From CAYNYM01 sp049366815 (GTDB lineage Bacteria > Desulfobacterota > DSM-4660 > Desulfatiglandales > HGW-15): a DNA stretch of 36,371 nucleotides. How positions within the stretch are numbered: the first letter of the stretch is position 1; each line of letters opens with the position of its first letter. Below are positions 8,216 to 16,350 of this stretch, one piece after another. Both the position numbers and the translations under genes were made by a program. A model generated the notes under the pieces. It was not told the DNA's origin and did not search any database. It worked only from the letters and a program-made list of their open reading frames with translations. The stretch lies in the NCBI GenBank assembly GCA_049366815.1, contig JBMNCO010000014.1, forward strand, positions 1 through 36,371, written 5' to 3'.

Positions 8216-8328
8216 CGGATAGGCCCTGTTTTTCCTTGGGGTCTATCAGACCCCGGCCCCTGAAAACAAGCGAGGTGGAATTCTCACCAGCCACAGAGGT
8301 TCCGCAAGAAAGGCACAGGACCTATCCG
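8216..8328. repeat. 113-bp palindromic element
   Basis: Outer arms CGGATAGGCCCTGT (8216-8229) and ACAGGACCTATCCG (8315-8328) pair over 14 bases with one mismatch. Inside, GGGGTC (8238-8243) and GACCCC (8249-8254) form a perfect 6-bp stem. The layout resembles the 215-bp element at 4274-4488 in principle but shares no obvious sequence with it. It could be a MITE-like remnant or a structured transcript. Confidence 0.6.
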
Positions 8329-9034
8329 CTGAACTGTCATTGTACCAAAACCAGCTGAGAAGTAAAGAAATTCGCGAAGGGGACAAAAATAACGCTTTCT
8401 TAAAGCCTTCTGAATAGGGAGATCCAATCATGGGTGTGTCAAAAAGGCCAATAAGCCTTTCCAGTTCGTAAATAAAAAAACAAGACAGTCCATTTTACGG
8501 GGTGTAAAAAAAACTGACTATTCTTTGGCGAGAATTCTGAATGGATGCAGTCAGAGACTTCTATCATTTGTGAGTGGAATCTGAATGTTAGACATGTGGT
8601 GGAGGGCATCGTTCTCTTTTGGCATATGTATTGCTGCAACTCAATATCCGGATTTGACCATCTGCACCGTCCCGGTCCAGCCTTGCTGATCAGGTGGTGG
8701 ATGTAAAAATTGCCCCATATAATAATAAAATATGGTAATAAAAACGAAGAAAATGTTCCCCGGGGGGCTTGTAATCCACATTTAAATAAGATATTATATC
8801 AAGTAGGTCAAAATCCTCAGGGAATACTTCCTGTTTTTTGAAGAAGACAGTCAACAGAATCCGGTGGATGTAGTCCGCCATCTGATTGTCTTTTTGGCGT
8901 AAGCTAACGGGCCCCTTCGTTTTATCTTGATTTCTCCTTCAAGGTTTCGTGTCCCGACATTGTGGTGCACGTCTTTTGGGTGAGAGAAGAGCTTAGCTCC
9001 TTTGAGCGATCCAATCTCTTCGCAAGACGACCGT

Positions 9035-9052
9035 GTTGATGGCGTCATCAAC
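9035..9052. promoter_or_regulatory. Perfect 18-bp palindrome upstream of the RHH gene
   Basis: GTTGATGGCGTCATCAAC has 7-bp perfect arms around GCGT. It ends 84 bases before the start of a ribbon-helix-helix protein gene. RHH proteins commonly bind such sites in their own promoter, so it is a candidate operator; this is inference only. Confidence 0.4.
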
Positions 9053-9136
9053 AGCGTCGGAGGTGGGGCTCCGGACTGCAAAAAAAATGAATATTCACGT
9101 CTGGATATTTGCATGTAAGGTGATGAGGAGGAAAAA

Positions 9137-9361
9137 ATGAGCAAGAGACAAGCTCAGTTCAGGTTTGAAGACAACTTTTATACGGATGTTAGTAACTTGG
9201 CCGGTACCGAGGGTGTCACGGTATCTGAAGTCGTTAGAAACGCCCTGAAATTTTATATGGCGATCTATGAACGAACAAAGGGCAAAAGCACAAAACTTTA
9301 TCTGGAAGTCAATGATCCGGAAAAGGAAAAGTGCGAATTGGTCATGCCCTGGATGATTTAG
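9137..9361 (+). CDS. Ribbon-helix-helix (CopG/Arc-like) DNA-binding protein
   Basis: A 74-residue protein with the RHH pattern: a short basic strand (QAQFRFEDNFYTDV), then two helices (TEGVTVSEVVRNALKFYMAIYERTKG), followed by a short beta-like tail. GAGGAGG sits 6 bases before the ATG. It stands alone between a gene-poor stretch and a strong terminator. No toxin gene is adjacent, so it looks like an orphan regulator and not an antitoxin. Targets unknown; autoregulation through the palindrome at 9035-9052 is possible. Confidence 0.8.
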   Translation: MSKRQAQFRFEDNFYTDVSNLAGTEGVTVSEVVRNALKFYMAIYERTKGKSTKLYLEVNDPEKEKCELVMPWMI

Positions 9362-9457
9362 TTGTCCGTAGGAGAGAGCGCCGGAGGCCATTGTGTTTTA
9401 GGGATTTGAACCCGTTTGCACGTCCGGTGACTTAAAACAAGCGAACTGAAAAATCAG

Positions 9458-9490
9458 GAGAAGCCTCGGTTACGAGGCTTCTCTTTTTTT
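9458..9490 (+). terminator. Rho-independent terminator after the RHH gene
   Basis: A perfect 11-bp stem, GAGAAGCCTCG (9458-9468) with CGAGGCTTCTC (9473-9483), has a 4-base loop and is followed by seven T residues. It lies about 100 bases after the RHH stop codon. It is the clearest intrinsic terminator in the window. Confidence 0.95.
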
Positions 9491-9770
9491 CAAAAAAAAG
9501 ACTTTTCCGCACAGAGCAGCACATGGCAAATTGTCAGACTGCGCGGGGAACTTCAAAGGAAAAGGACCGACGCCCATTACATGAAAATGAACCCAGTGAC
9601 TACAGGACACGTATTTTAAAAATGATAACAGTATGATACTTGAAATATTCTTTGGCTTATTCTAAACTTCCAACGGGACTATTTGCCTGGCGGTCCTATC
9701 AAGGGCCACACCTGTTTGGATGGGGTTTGTGTCTTTTCCTTTCCGAAACAAAATAGATTCCGCGTAACAC
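9491..9770. other. Intergenic stretch, nothing recognised
   Basis: Between the terminator and the repeat before the glucanotransferase gene I see no gene, no RNA and no convincing promoter. Confidence 0.4.
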
Positions 9771-9841
9771 TTTAGCCCTTTGAAAAATTCGAAAGGAAAT
9801 CATGATTTCCACACAGTTATTGGAAAGGGCTAAATTCATAC
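9771..9841. repeat. Nested inverted repeat containing 41-bp repeat, copy 2
   Basis: 9801-9841 repeats 16-56 exactly. Here it also sits in an inverted structure: TTTAGCCCTTT (9771-9781) pairs with AAAGGGCTAAA (9824-9834), and the centre holds the perfect palindrome GGAAATCATGATTTCC (9795-9810). An ATG at 9802 inside the repeat opens the glucanotransferase reading frame but lacks a ribosome-binding site. The structure could be an operator or the end of a mobile element. Confidence 0.8.
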
Positions 9842-9909
9842 GATTCCGCCGAAAAGTCAGGTCAAATTCCGGCCCAGAAATCCACAGCGGAACTGAACAA
9901 GGAGTGATG

Positions 9910-11412
9910 ATGAACGGGCGAGGAAGCGGTATACTGCTCCATCTGACATCCCTTGCCTCACCTTTTGGTATTGGGGATTTGGGGCCCTGGGCCTATAGGT
10001 TTGCGGATTTCCTGTTTGAGAGTAGGCAGCGTTTTTGGCAGATCCTCCCCCTTAACCCAACCGAGCCGGGCCATGGGAATTCACCCTATCACAGCATATC
10101 GGCCTTTGCAGGCAACCCCCTCCTGATAAGCCCTGAATTCCTGACAGATGAAGGCCTGGTGCCACGGGAAAGGTTGAAGAATTTGCCTGAGTTCCCCCGG
10201 GATCGGGTGGACTATGAAATGGCAATCTCCTGGAAACTGAACCTCTTTCGCGAGGCCTACGGGACCTTCAGAACAATGGGGGAAAACCGGGCCTATAAAG
10301 ACTTTTGCGAGGAGCATGCAGCGTGGTTGGATGATTTTGCCCTTTTCGGAGCACTGAAGGCCCATTTCAAAGGGAAAATATGGACGGACTGGCCTGATGC
10401 GCTGAAGGACCGACGGCCGGAGGCACTGCAAGCGGCGCGGGACATGCTCAGGGAGACCTCAGATAGCGTATGTTTTTTGCAATACATTTTTTTTAAACAG
10501 TGGCAAGAACTTAAGAAATACTGCAATGACGGGGGCGTTCACCTTATCGGGGATATTCCCATTTATGTGGTTCACGACAGTGTGGATGTTTGGGCCCACC
10601 CTGATCAATTTAATCTGGATTGTGAAAAAAGGCCCCTGACTGTGGCGGGGGTACCCCCCGACTATTTCAGCGACACGGGGCAGCTCTGGGGAAATCCTGT
10701 CTACAAATGGGCTGTATTGAGGGAAAAGGGCTATGATTGGTGGTTTCAAAGGATAGCACATAATTTGTCCCTCTTTGATCAGGTGAGGATAGACCATTTC
10801 AGGGGGTTTGTAGGATACTGGGAGGTCCCCGCGACCGAAAAGGATGCCATAAGAGGCCGATGGGTGGAGGCGCCTGCCATGGATTTTTTTACCCAAGTGA
10901 CGACGCGTTTCCCCTCTGTTTCTATTATTGCAGAGGATCTCGGCATTATTACAGAAGATGTGAAGGAGGTTATGGGACATTTTGGGTTTCCGGGGATGAA
11001 GGTCCTGCTTTTTGCCTTTGGGGAGGACATGCCCACCAATCCCTATGTGCCGCATAATCATATTCCAAATTGTGTGGTCTACACGGGAACCCACGACAAC
11101 AACACCGCGAGGGCCTGGTTCGAGAAGGAGTTGACTCCTGATGACAAAGGCCGACTCATACGTTATCTTGGACGAGAGATAGAGAGTCGAGATATCCACA
11201 GGGATCTGATTCGTCTTGCCATGATGTCTGTAGCCGATAAGGTCATACTGCCGATGCAGGATCTGCTGGGTCTTGGAGAAGAGGGGCGGATGAACAGGCC
11301 CGCCAAGAGCAAGGGCAACTGGCAATGGCGCCTTTTGCCTGAACAGCTCTCCGAGGATCTGCTCAAGGAACTCAGGGATCTGACGGAAATCTACGGCAGG
11401 TCGGTTGCGTGA
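9910..11412 (+). CDS. malQ: 4-alpha-glucanotransferase (amylomaltase)
   Basis: A 500-residue GH77 enzyme that transfers alpha-1,4-glucan segments between maltodextrins, in the cytoplasm. It has the N-terminal GSGILLHLTSLASPFGIGDLG, the nucleophile region VRIDHFRGFVGYWEVPA (about residue 293), the acid/base region IIAEDLGII (about 342) and the third acid in YTGTHDNNT (about 394). All three catalytic acids are present. The ATG at 9910, five bases after AAGGAG, is preferred over the ATG at 9802 in the repeat. The diadenylate cyclase gene follows after 33 bases, and glycogen phosphorylase lies beyond it. Confidence 0.96.
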   Translation: MNGRGSGILLHLTSLASPFGIGDLGPWAYRFADFLFESRQRFWQILPLNPTEPGHGNSPYHSISAFAGNPLLISPEFLTDEGLVPRERLKNLPEFPRDRVDYEMAISWKLNLFREAYGTFRTMGENRAYKDFCEEHAAWLDDFALFGALKAHFKGKIWTDWPDALKDRRPEALQAARDMLRETSDSVCFLQYIFFKQWQELKKYCNDGGVHLIGDIPIYVVHDSVDVWAHPDQFNLDCEKRPLTVAGVPPDYFSDTGQLWGNPVYKWAVLREKGYDWWFQRIAHNLSLFDQVRIDHFRGFVGYWEVPATEKDAIRGRWVEAPAMDFFTQVTTRFPSVSIIAEDLGIITEDVKEVMGHFGFPGMKVLLFAFGEDMPTNPYVPHNHIPNCVVYTGTHDNNTARAWFEKELTPDDKGRLIRYLGREIESRDIHRDLIRLAMMSVADKVILPMQDLLGLGEEGRMNRPAKSKGNWQWRLLPEQLSEDLLKELRDLTEIYGRSVA

Positions 11413-11445
11413 TTTTCGGGATCCTTTTCTCTAAGGGGAGGAGTG

Positions 11446-12621
11446 GTGCACCTATTCGCTATCCTATCCGATTTGCGTTTTCAGGATGTGCTGGATATCC
11501 TGTTTCTGGTTATTGTGGTCTATCACCTGTATCTCTGGTTTCGTGGGACAAAGGCCTTCAAGGCCCTGGTCGGCCTGCTCGCCCTGGGCGTTGTCTTTAC
11601 CGTGGCCAGAACCTGGGGATTGTTCCTGACCACCTGGATGTTTCAAATCCTGTGGCAGGTCTTGGTGATTCTGCTCATTATCCTCTTTCAGACCGAGATT
11701 CGCCAGGTGCTGGAACGCGTCAATCCTCTGAGGTCCCTCGGCCTTCAGCGACGCCACACTGACGGGGAATGGATCGACGGTGTATCGGGAAGCCTCTTCT
11801 CACTCGGTGCCCGGAAGATCGGAGCCCTTCTCATCATTGAACGCCTGGATCGGGTCGAGGAATGGATTACGGGAGGCCAGGACCTTGAAGGTGATCCCAC
11901 TCCGGAGCTTTTGCTCAGTATCTTCCAGAAGGAATCCCCTCTTCATGACGGAGCCGTTCTTATCAAGAACGCCCGGCTCCACAAGGTGGCCTGTTTCTTA
12001 CCTCTGAGTTCGAGAGAGGGGCTTCCAAAGGAATGGGGAACCAGGCACAGGGCTGCCGTAGGGTTGACTGAACGCTGTGATGCCGTGGTCATCATCGTCT
12101 CCGAAGAGCGCGGTGAGATTTCTGTGGCCCAGGCGGCCCAGGTCAGCCGAGTGAAAAGCCGGGAAGAGCTGAGGCAGGCGATCGAACAGGCCCTGATGCC
12201 CCTCAAGCCGCCGAAAAGGACCTGGTGGGAAAGGTTCCTTAGGCCCCTCACCCATCAATGGCAGGCAAAGCTGGGAACCTCGATTTTGGTCTGCATTTTG
12301 TGGCTCTTGTTGGCTGGCCAGCAGGACTTCGAGGTCATTGTAAACACTCCTGTGGAATTGAAGGGCCTGCCTGCCCAGACGGAAATCGCCGAGCCCCTCA
12401 GCCCAAGAGTGCGCATCAGGATTCGGGGCCTGCGAAAGGATGCAAGCACTCTCAGCGAAAAAAACGTTATGGTGGAATTAAATCTTTCCGGCGCCGCCGA
12501 AGGAAAAAGGATTTTCACAATCAGCAGAGACCAGATTCAGCTTCCGAACGGCAGCCTCTATGTGGTCAGTGTTGACCCTTCCCAGATGACGTTTACTTTC
12601 AAAAAGCCGGCAGTCCAATAG
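11446..12621 (+). CDS. cdaA: CdaA-type diadenylate cyclase fused to a YbbR domain
   Basis: The first 95 residues hold three membrane helices and the typical FQDVLDILFLVIVVYHLYLW. The DisA_N cyclase domain follows with both ATP motifs, PLHDGAVLI (about 166-174) and GTRHRAAVGLTE (about 198-209), so it should make c-di-AMP from ATP. After residue 255 comes another membrane helix (LGTSILVCILWLLLAG) and one YbbR-like domain to the end. In Bacillus the YbbR partner CdaR is a separate protein that regulates CdaA; here both are one chain. The GTG at 11446 follows GGAGG by 4 bases. Probably co-transcribed with malQ. Confidence 0.92.
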   Translation: MHLFAILSDLRFQDVLDILFLVIVVYHLYLWFRGTKAFKALVGLLALGVVFTVARTWGLFLTTWMFQILWQVLVILLIILFQTEIRQVLERVNPLRSLGLQRRHTDGEWIDGVSGSLFSLGARKIGALLIIERLDRVEEWITGGQDLEGDPTPELLLSIFQKESPLHDGAVLIKNARLHKVACFLPLSSREGLPKEWGTRHRAAVGLTERCDAVVIIVSEERGEISVAQAAQVSRVKSREELRQAIEQALMPLKPPKRTWWERFLRPLTHQWQAKLGTSILVCILWLLLAGQQDFEVIVNTPVELKGLPAQTEIAEPLSPRVRIRIRGLRKDASTLSEKNVMVELNLSGAAEGKRIFTISRDQIQLPNGSLYVVSVDPSQMTFTFKKPAVQ

Positions 12622-12698
12622 ATGCCCCGATTCAGGGCCAGAATACTTCCGTTCCCTGCTCTCGGTTCGCGGGGAAAACCTCAGTGTGAGGATAGGCG

Positions 12699-12755
12699 TG
12701 TAAAATGCCGAAAAAACCACGTATAATAAAGTGATCGCGAGGATCGAATCACTTT
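12699..12755 (+). promoter_or_regulatory. Candidate promoter and leader hairpin for glgP
   Basis: TATAAT at 12722-12727 is a perfect -10 box. The -35 region at 12699-12704 (TGTAAA) is weak at 17-bp spacing. Directly after the -10 box, AAAGTGAT (12728-12735) pairs perfectly with ATCACTTT (12748-12755), which would form a hairpin at the 5' end of the transcript or act as an operator. Confidence 0.4.
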
Positions 12756-12836
12756 GATCCGTTTGGAAGAATTCGGGCCTTACAGAACCCTGTCCAATGG
12801 ATATGAAACTTTTACCTGAATCTAGAGAGGACGAGG

Positions 12837-15401
12837 ATGATCGCACCTATCAAGACGCTGGACGTGAAACCCAGGATCCCAAAGGCCCTTGAGGCCCTCA
12901 AGACCCTGTCTGAAAATCTCTGGTTTGTCTGGAACTATGAGGCCGAAGATCTATTTCGGAGGATCAGCCAGGATCTGTGGGAAGAGGTTGGGAAAAATCC
13001 AGTGGCGTTTCTGGGGCGCCTCAAGCAGGCGAATCTGGAGAACCTGCTTTTCGATGAAGGGTTTATGGCCCATCTCAACAGGATTAAACAGTCCCTCGAC
13101 CGTTATCTGGCGGAAGACCCGGATCCCGGCATCTTTGGGAAATGTGAGAAGCCTTTTATTGTTGCCTATTTCACGGCGGAGTGCGGGATCGCGGACTGTT
13201 TACCCATCTATTCCGGGGGGCTGGGAATTCTTTCAGGTGATCATTTGAAATCGTCCAGCGACCTCAACCTGCCCATTGTCGGTGTCTCGCTTGCCTACCA
13301 ACAGGGCTATTTCAGGCAGTATCTTTCCCGGGACGGCTGGCAACTGGAGACATTCCCGATCAATGACTTTCATAACATGCCGATGCAGCCGGTCCTGGAC
13401 GGTCAGGGGCGTCCTGTAGAGGTCTCAGTCCATCTGAAGGGGGAAAGGGTCCTTATACGGGCCTGGCAAGTGCATATCGGACGGACCCTCTTGATACTTC
13501 TGGATACGAACATCAAGGAAAACTCCGAAGAGGCCAGGCGCATTACCGCGCAACTCTATGGCGGCGACAAGGTGATGAGGCTCCTGCAGGAGATTGTACT
13601 GGGCATCGGCGGCGTACGGATGCTCGGCGCCATGGGGCTTGAACCGGCCGTGTATCATATGAACGAGGGCCACTCCGCCTTCGCAACCTTTGAGAGGATT
13701 CGCTCCCTTAGAGAGAAACATGCACTGACATTCAATGAGGCCCTGGAATACGTTCGACTCACAAGCGTTTTCACCACCCACACCCCCGTCCCCGCGGGAA
13801 TCGATACCTTTCACCCCGAACTCATGCGCACCTATTTTGATCCTTTTGCACGGGCCATGGGTATCAGTTTCGATGTACTTCTAGGCTATGGAAGACAGGA
13901 TCCCAGAGACAGGGAAGAGGAATTCTGTATGACGGTTCTGGCCCTGCGTCTTTCCACATGGAACAATGGGGTCAGTCGCCTCCACGCCCGGGTGAGTCGG
14001 AGGATGTGGCAGAAGATCTGGCCCAAGACTCCCGAGATTGATCTTCCCATCGTACATGTGACCAATGGGGTCCATATCCCTTCGTGGATTTCAAAGGACA
14101 TGGCCGAGAACTACGACCGTTACCTCGGACCCCGCTGGATTGAGGATCCGGACAACGTAAAGGTATGGGAGAGGGTCGACAAGATCCCCAACACCGAACT
14201 CTGGCGTGCCCATGAGAGGGGGAGGGAACGGTTGGTTACCTTTGCCCGACAACGTCTCAGGAAACAGCTTGCCAAGAGAGGAGTGGCCAACAGGGATCTT
14301 GCCGTAGCAGATGAGGTGCTCAGCTCCGAGGCCCTTACGATCGGATTCGCTCGAAGGTTCGCACCCTACAAACGGGCCCATCTGGTGATTCGAGACATAC
14401 AGAGGCTCAAGGCCATTTTGACAAACGGAAGATATCCGGTTCAAATCATCTTTGCAGGGAAGGCCCATCCCCAGGACAACGAGGGAAAGGAACTGATTAA
14501 ACGGTTGATTGGGATCTGCGATCAAGAGAACCTCAGGCGCCATATGGTATTCCTGGAGGGCTATGATATCAATCTCGCGCGTCATATGGTCCAGGGCGTG
14601 GATGTGTGGCTCAATACCCCCCGGCGCCCATTGGAGGCCTGCGGTACCAGCGGGATGAAGGCGGTGGCCAATGGGGCGCTCCATTTCAGCGTTCTTGACG
14701 GCTGGTGGGACGAGGGATATGACAAAGAACTGGGTTGGGCCATCGGTAAGGGGGAGGAATATGAGGACACCGAATTCCAGGACGATCTCGAAAGCAGGGC
14801 ACTCTATGACCTTTTAGAAAAGGACATCATACCCCTCTATTATGACCGGGGCCCCGACGGGCTTCCCAGGCAATGGTTGGCCATGATGAAGGCCTCTCTC
14901 CACAAACTCTGCCCCATGTTCAACACGCATAAGATGGTGGCCGATTACTGGGATCGTTTTTACCTGCCTGCCGCGGAGCAGGGTATGCGGTTGATGGAGA
15001 CGGATCATGAGGCACTCAAAGGGTTGGCCCATTGGAGGGAGCGCATCATGTATGACTGGGGCAAGATCGCCATCAAGGATATCCGGTTGGATGGGGCTTC
15101 CGACATTGAGGTCGGGGATTCCTATCATATCGAGGCCGATATCGATCTAGGCGGACTGATGCCGGATGACGTGATTGTAGAAGTCTATTGCGGCCAGTTG
15201 GATCCCTCCAATCAGCATGTCAGCCGCTTTACACGGGTAATGAAGCCTGAAAGAGACACGACGGATCGTCTCTTTAGATATCTCTGTGATGTGCAATTCG
15301 AGGAGGTCGGGCGCTTCGGCGTCAATGTCCGTATTACACCGAATCATCTCAATCCTGAAAGCCGTCATGCCATGGGCCTTGTGATCTGGGACCAACGCTG
15401 A
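12837..15401 (+). CDS. glgP: Alpha-glucan (glycogen) phosphorylase
   Basis: An 854-residue GT35 phosphorylase of the bacterial/archaeal alpha-glucan type with an N-terminal DUF3417-like region (SENLWFVWNYEAEDLFRRI). It removes glucose-1-phosphate from glycogen or maltodextrin ends. Visible landmarks are FTAECGIADCLPIYSGGLG, VYHMNEGHSAF, VTNGVHIPSW, FARRFAPYKRA and the PLP-lysine motif EACGTSGMKAVANGALHF (Lys near residue 608). The length includes a C-terminal extension of about 120 residues after the catalytic part. It lies downstream of malQ and cdaA, forming a glucan-use group; a promoter and hairpin just upstream suggest separate control. GACGAGG precedes the ATG. Confidence 0.96.
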   Translation: MIAPIKTLDVKPRIPKALEALKTLSENLWFVWNYEAEDLFRRISQDLWEEVGKNPVAFLGRLKQANLENLLFDEGFMAHLNRIKQSLDRYLAEDPDPGIFGKCEKPFIVAYFTAECGIADCLPIYSGGLGILSGDHLKSSSDLNLPIVGVSLAYQQGYFRQYLSRDGWQLETFPINDFHNMPMQPVLDGQGRPVEVSVHLKGERVLIRAWQVHIGRTLLILLDTNIKENSEEARRITAQLYGGDKVMRLLQEIVLGIGGVRMLGAMGLEPAVYHMNEGHSAFATFERIRSLREKHALTFNEALEYVRLTSVFTTHTPVPAGIDTFHPELMRTYFDPFARAMGISFDVLLGYGRQDPRDREEEFCMTVLALRLSTWNNGVSRLHARVSRRMWQKIWPKTPEIDLPIVHVTNGVHIPSWISKDMAENYDRYLGPRWIEDPDNVKVWERVDKIPNTELWRAHERGRERLVTFARQRLRKQLAKRGVANRDLAVADEVLSSEALTIGFARRFAPYKRAHLVIRDIQRLKAILTNGRYPVQIIFAGKAHPQDNEGKELIKRLIGICDQENLRRHMVFLEGYDINLARHMVQGVDVWLNTPRRPLEACGTSGMKAVANGALHFSVLDGWWDEGYDKELGWAIGKGEEYEDTEFQDDLESRALYDLLEKDIIPLYYDRGPDGLPRQWLAMMKASLHKLCPMFNTHKMVADYWDRFYLPAAEQGMRLMETDHEALKGLAHWRERIMYDWGKIAIKDIRLDGASDIEVGDSYHIEADIDLGGLMPDDVIVEVYCGQLDPSNQHVSRFTRVMKPERDTTDRLFRYLCDVQFEEVGRFGVNVRITPNHLNPESRHAMGLVIWDQR

Positions 15402-15486
15402 ACCTGAGAAAACATCTCTCTTTCCCGGGAAAAACCAACCCCCGGGGCACAGAGTAAGGATAATTGTTCGGAGGAAATGCAGACAA

Positions 15487-16350
15487 ATGGAAAAAGTCAC
15501 CATAGAGGGCGTGGAAATCCAACTGAGTCAACCCGATGATGTCCCTATGAAGTGGGTGGGACATCAAGAACTTGTGACCCAGGTCCTGGCGGCCTGGATG
15601 GTCCTTGGCAAGGACGACATCCCCTTGAATCCAAGGCTTGTCGGGAAACCGGGTGTCGGTAAAACGACCCTTGCCTACCATGCCGGCCGTTTGAAGGGGA
15701 AACCCGTTTACCTCTTCCAGGCGACCATGGATACAAGGCCTGAAGACCTCATTCTGACCCCGGTCATTTCCGAATCGGGCAAAGTGAAATACATGGCCAG
15801 TGCCATTGTTTCCGCCATGGTCAAGGGGGGCGTGGCTGTTATTGATGAGGGAAACCGAATGAGTGAGAAGAGCTGGGCGTCCCTCGCCCCCCTCATGGAC
15901 CGGAGGCGCTACGTCGAATCCATTGTGGCCGGCATCAAAATAAAGGCCCATCCCGAATTTCGTCTTTGCACGACCATGAACGATGATGCCAGCACCTTCG
16001 AATTGCCGGAATATATTCATTCCAGACTTCAGCCGCGGATATTTATCGATTTTCCGGAAAGAGAGGAGGAACGCTTGATCCTTAAGAGCAACCTTCCCTT
16101 TGCTGACGATGATGTCCTGGAGTATGTGGTTGATTTTCTGCAAGCCGCTCACGAGGCCGATGAACGCTATTCGGCGAGGGATGGGATCAATATCGCCTCC
16201 TATGCCTTGAAGAGGCTCATGGAAAAGGATGGGACCTTGAGGCCGAAACAACGAAGTGCGCGCATTGAGGGCTACATGAAAGAGGCTGCATCCATGATAC
16301 TCGATGCCACGGCGGCCCGGTATTTCCACAAAATGATGGACGGGAAATGA
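15487..16350 (+). CDS. MoxR-like AAA+ ATPase
   Basis: A 287-residue AAA_5/MoxR-type ATPase. It has Walker A GKPGVGKT (53-60), Walker B VAVIDEGNR (116-124), sensor-1 CTTMND (161-166) and an arginine-finger region HSRLQPR (178-184). MoxR ATPases remodel partner proteins, usually with a von Willebrand factor A partner. No VWA gene is present; instead the next gene, overlapping by ATGA at 16347-16350, encodes a TraB-like two-domain protein. GGAGGA lies about 11 bases before the ATG. 85 bases separate it from glgP. The partner assignment is from operon structure only. Confidence 0.9.
   Translation: MEKVTIEGVEIQLSQPDDVPMKWVGHQELVTQVLAAWMVLGKDDIPLNPRLVGKPGVGKTTLAYHAGRLKGKPVYLFQATMDTRPEDLILTPVISESGKVKYMASAIVSAMVKGGVAVIDEGNRMSEKSWASLAPLMDRRRYVESIVAGIKIKAHPEFRLCTTMNDDASTFELPEYIHSRLQPRIFIDFPEREEERLILKSNLPFADDDVLEYVVDFLQAAHEADERYSARDGINIASYALKRLMEKDGTLRPKQRSARIEGYMKEAASMILDATAARYFHKMMDGK

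Larger units (their letters stand above)
8077..9136. other. About 1 kb gene-poor, AT-rich stretch
   Basis: I find no supported gene here. After the Smr gene comes a perfect hairpin, CAGGCCTT (8155-8162) with AAGGCCTG (8165-8172), without a following T run, so it is not a classical terminator. A 113-bp palindromic element follows (8216-8328). CCATAT and ATATGG flank a short AT-rich loop near 8715-8735. The last part is the leader of the ribbon-helix-helix gene. Confidence 0.6.

Noticed and set aside
8690..8881. 63-residue minus-strand ORF with fairly protein-like composition
   Set aside because: No ribosome-binding site, AT-rich surroundings and no recognisable motif; kept out of the annotation.
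12629..12646. 18 bases matching the repeat core (GATTCAGGGCCARAATAC) before glgP
   Set aside because: Similarity stops outside these bases; too short to call a third repeat copy.
15416..15450. TTTCCCGGGAAA and CCCCCGGGG after glgP as a terminator
   Set aside because: Short palindromes without loop and T run; the region more likely just leads to the ATPase gene.
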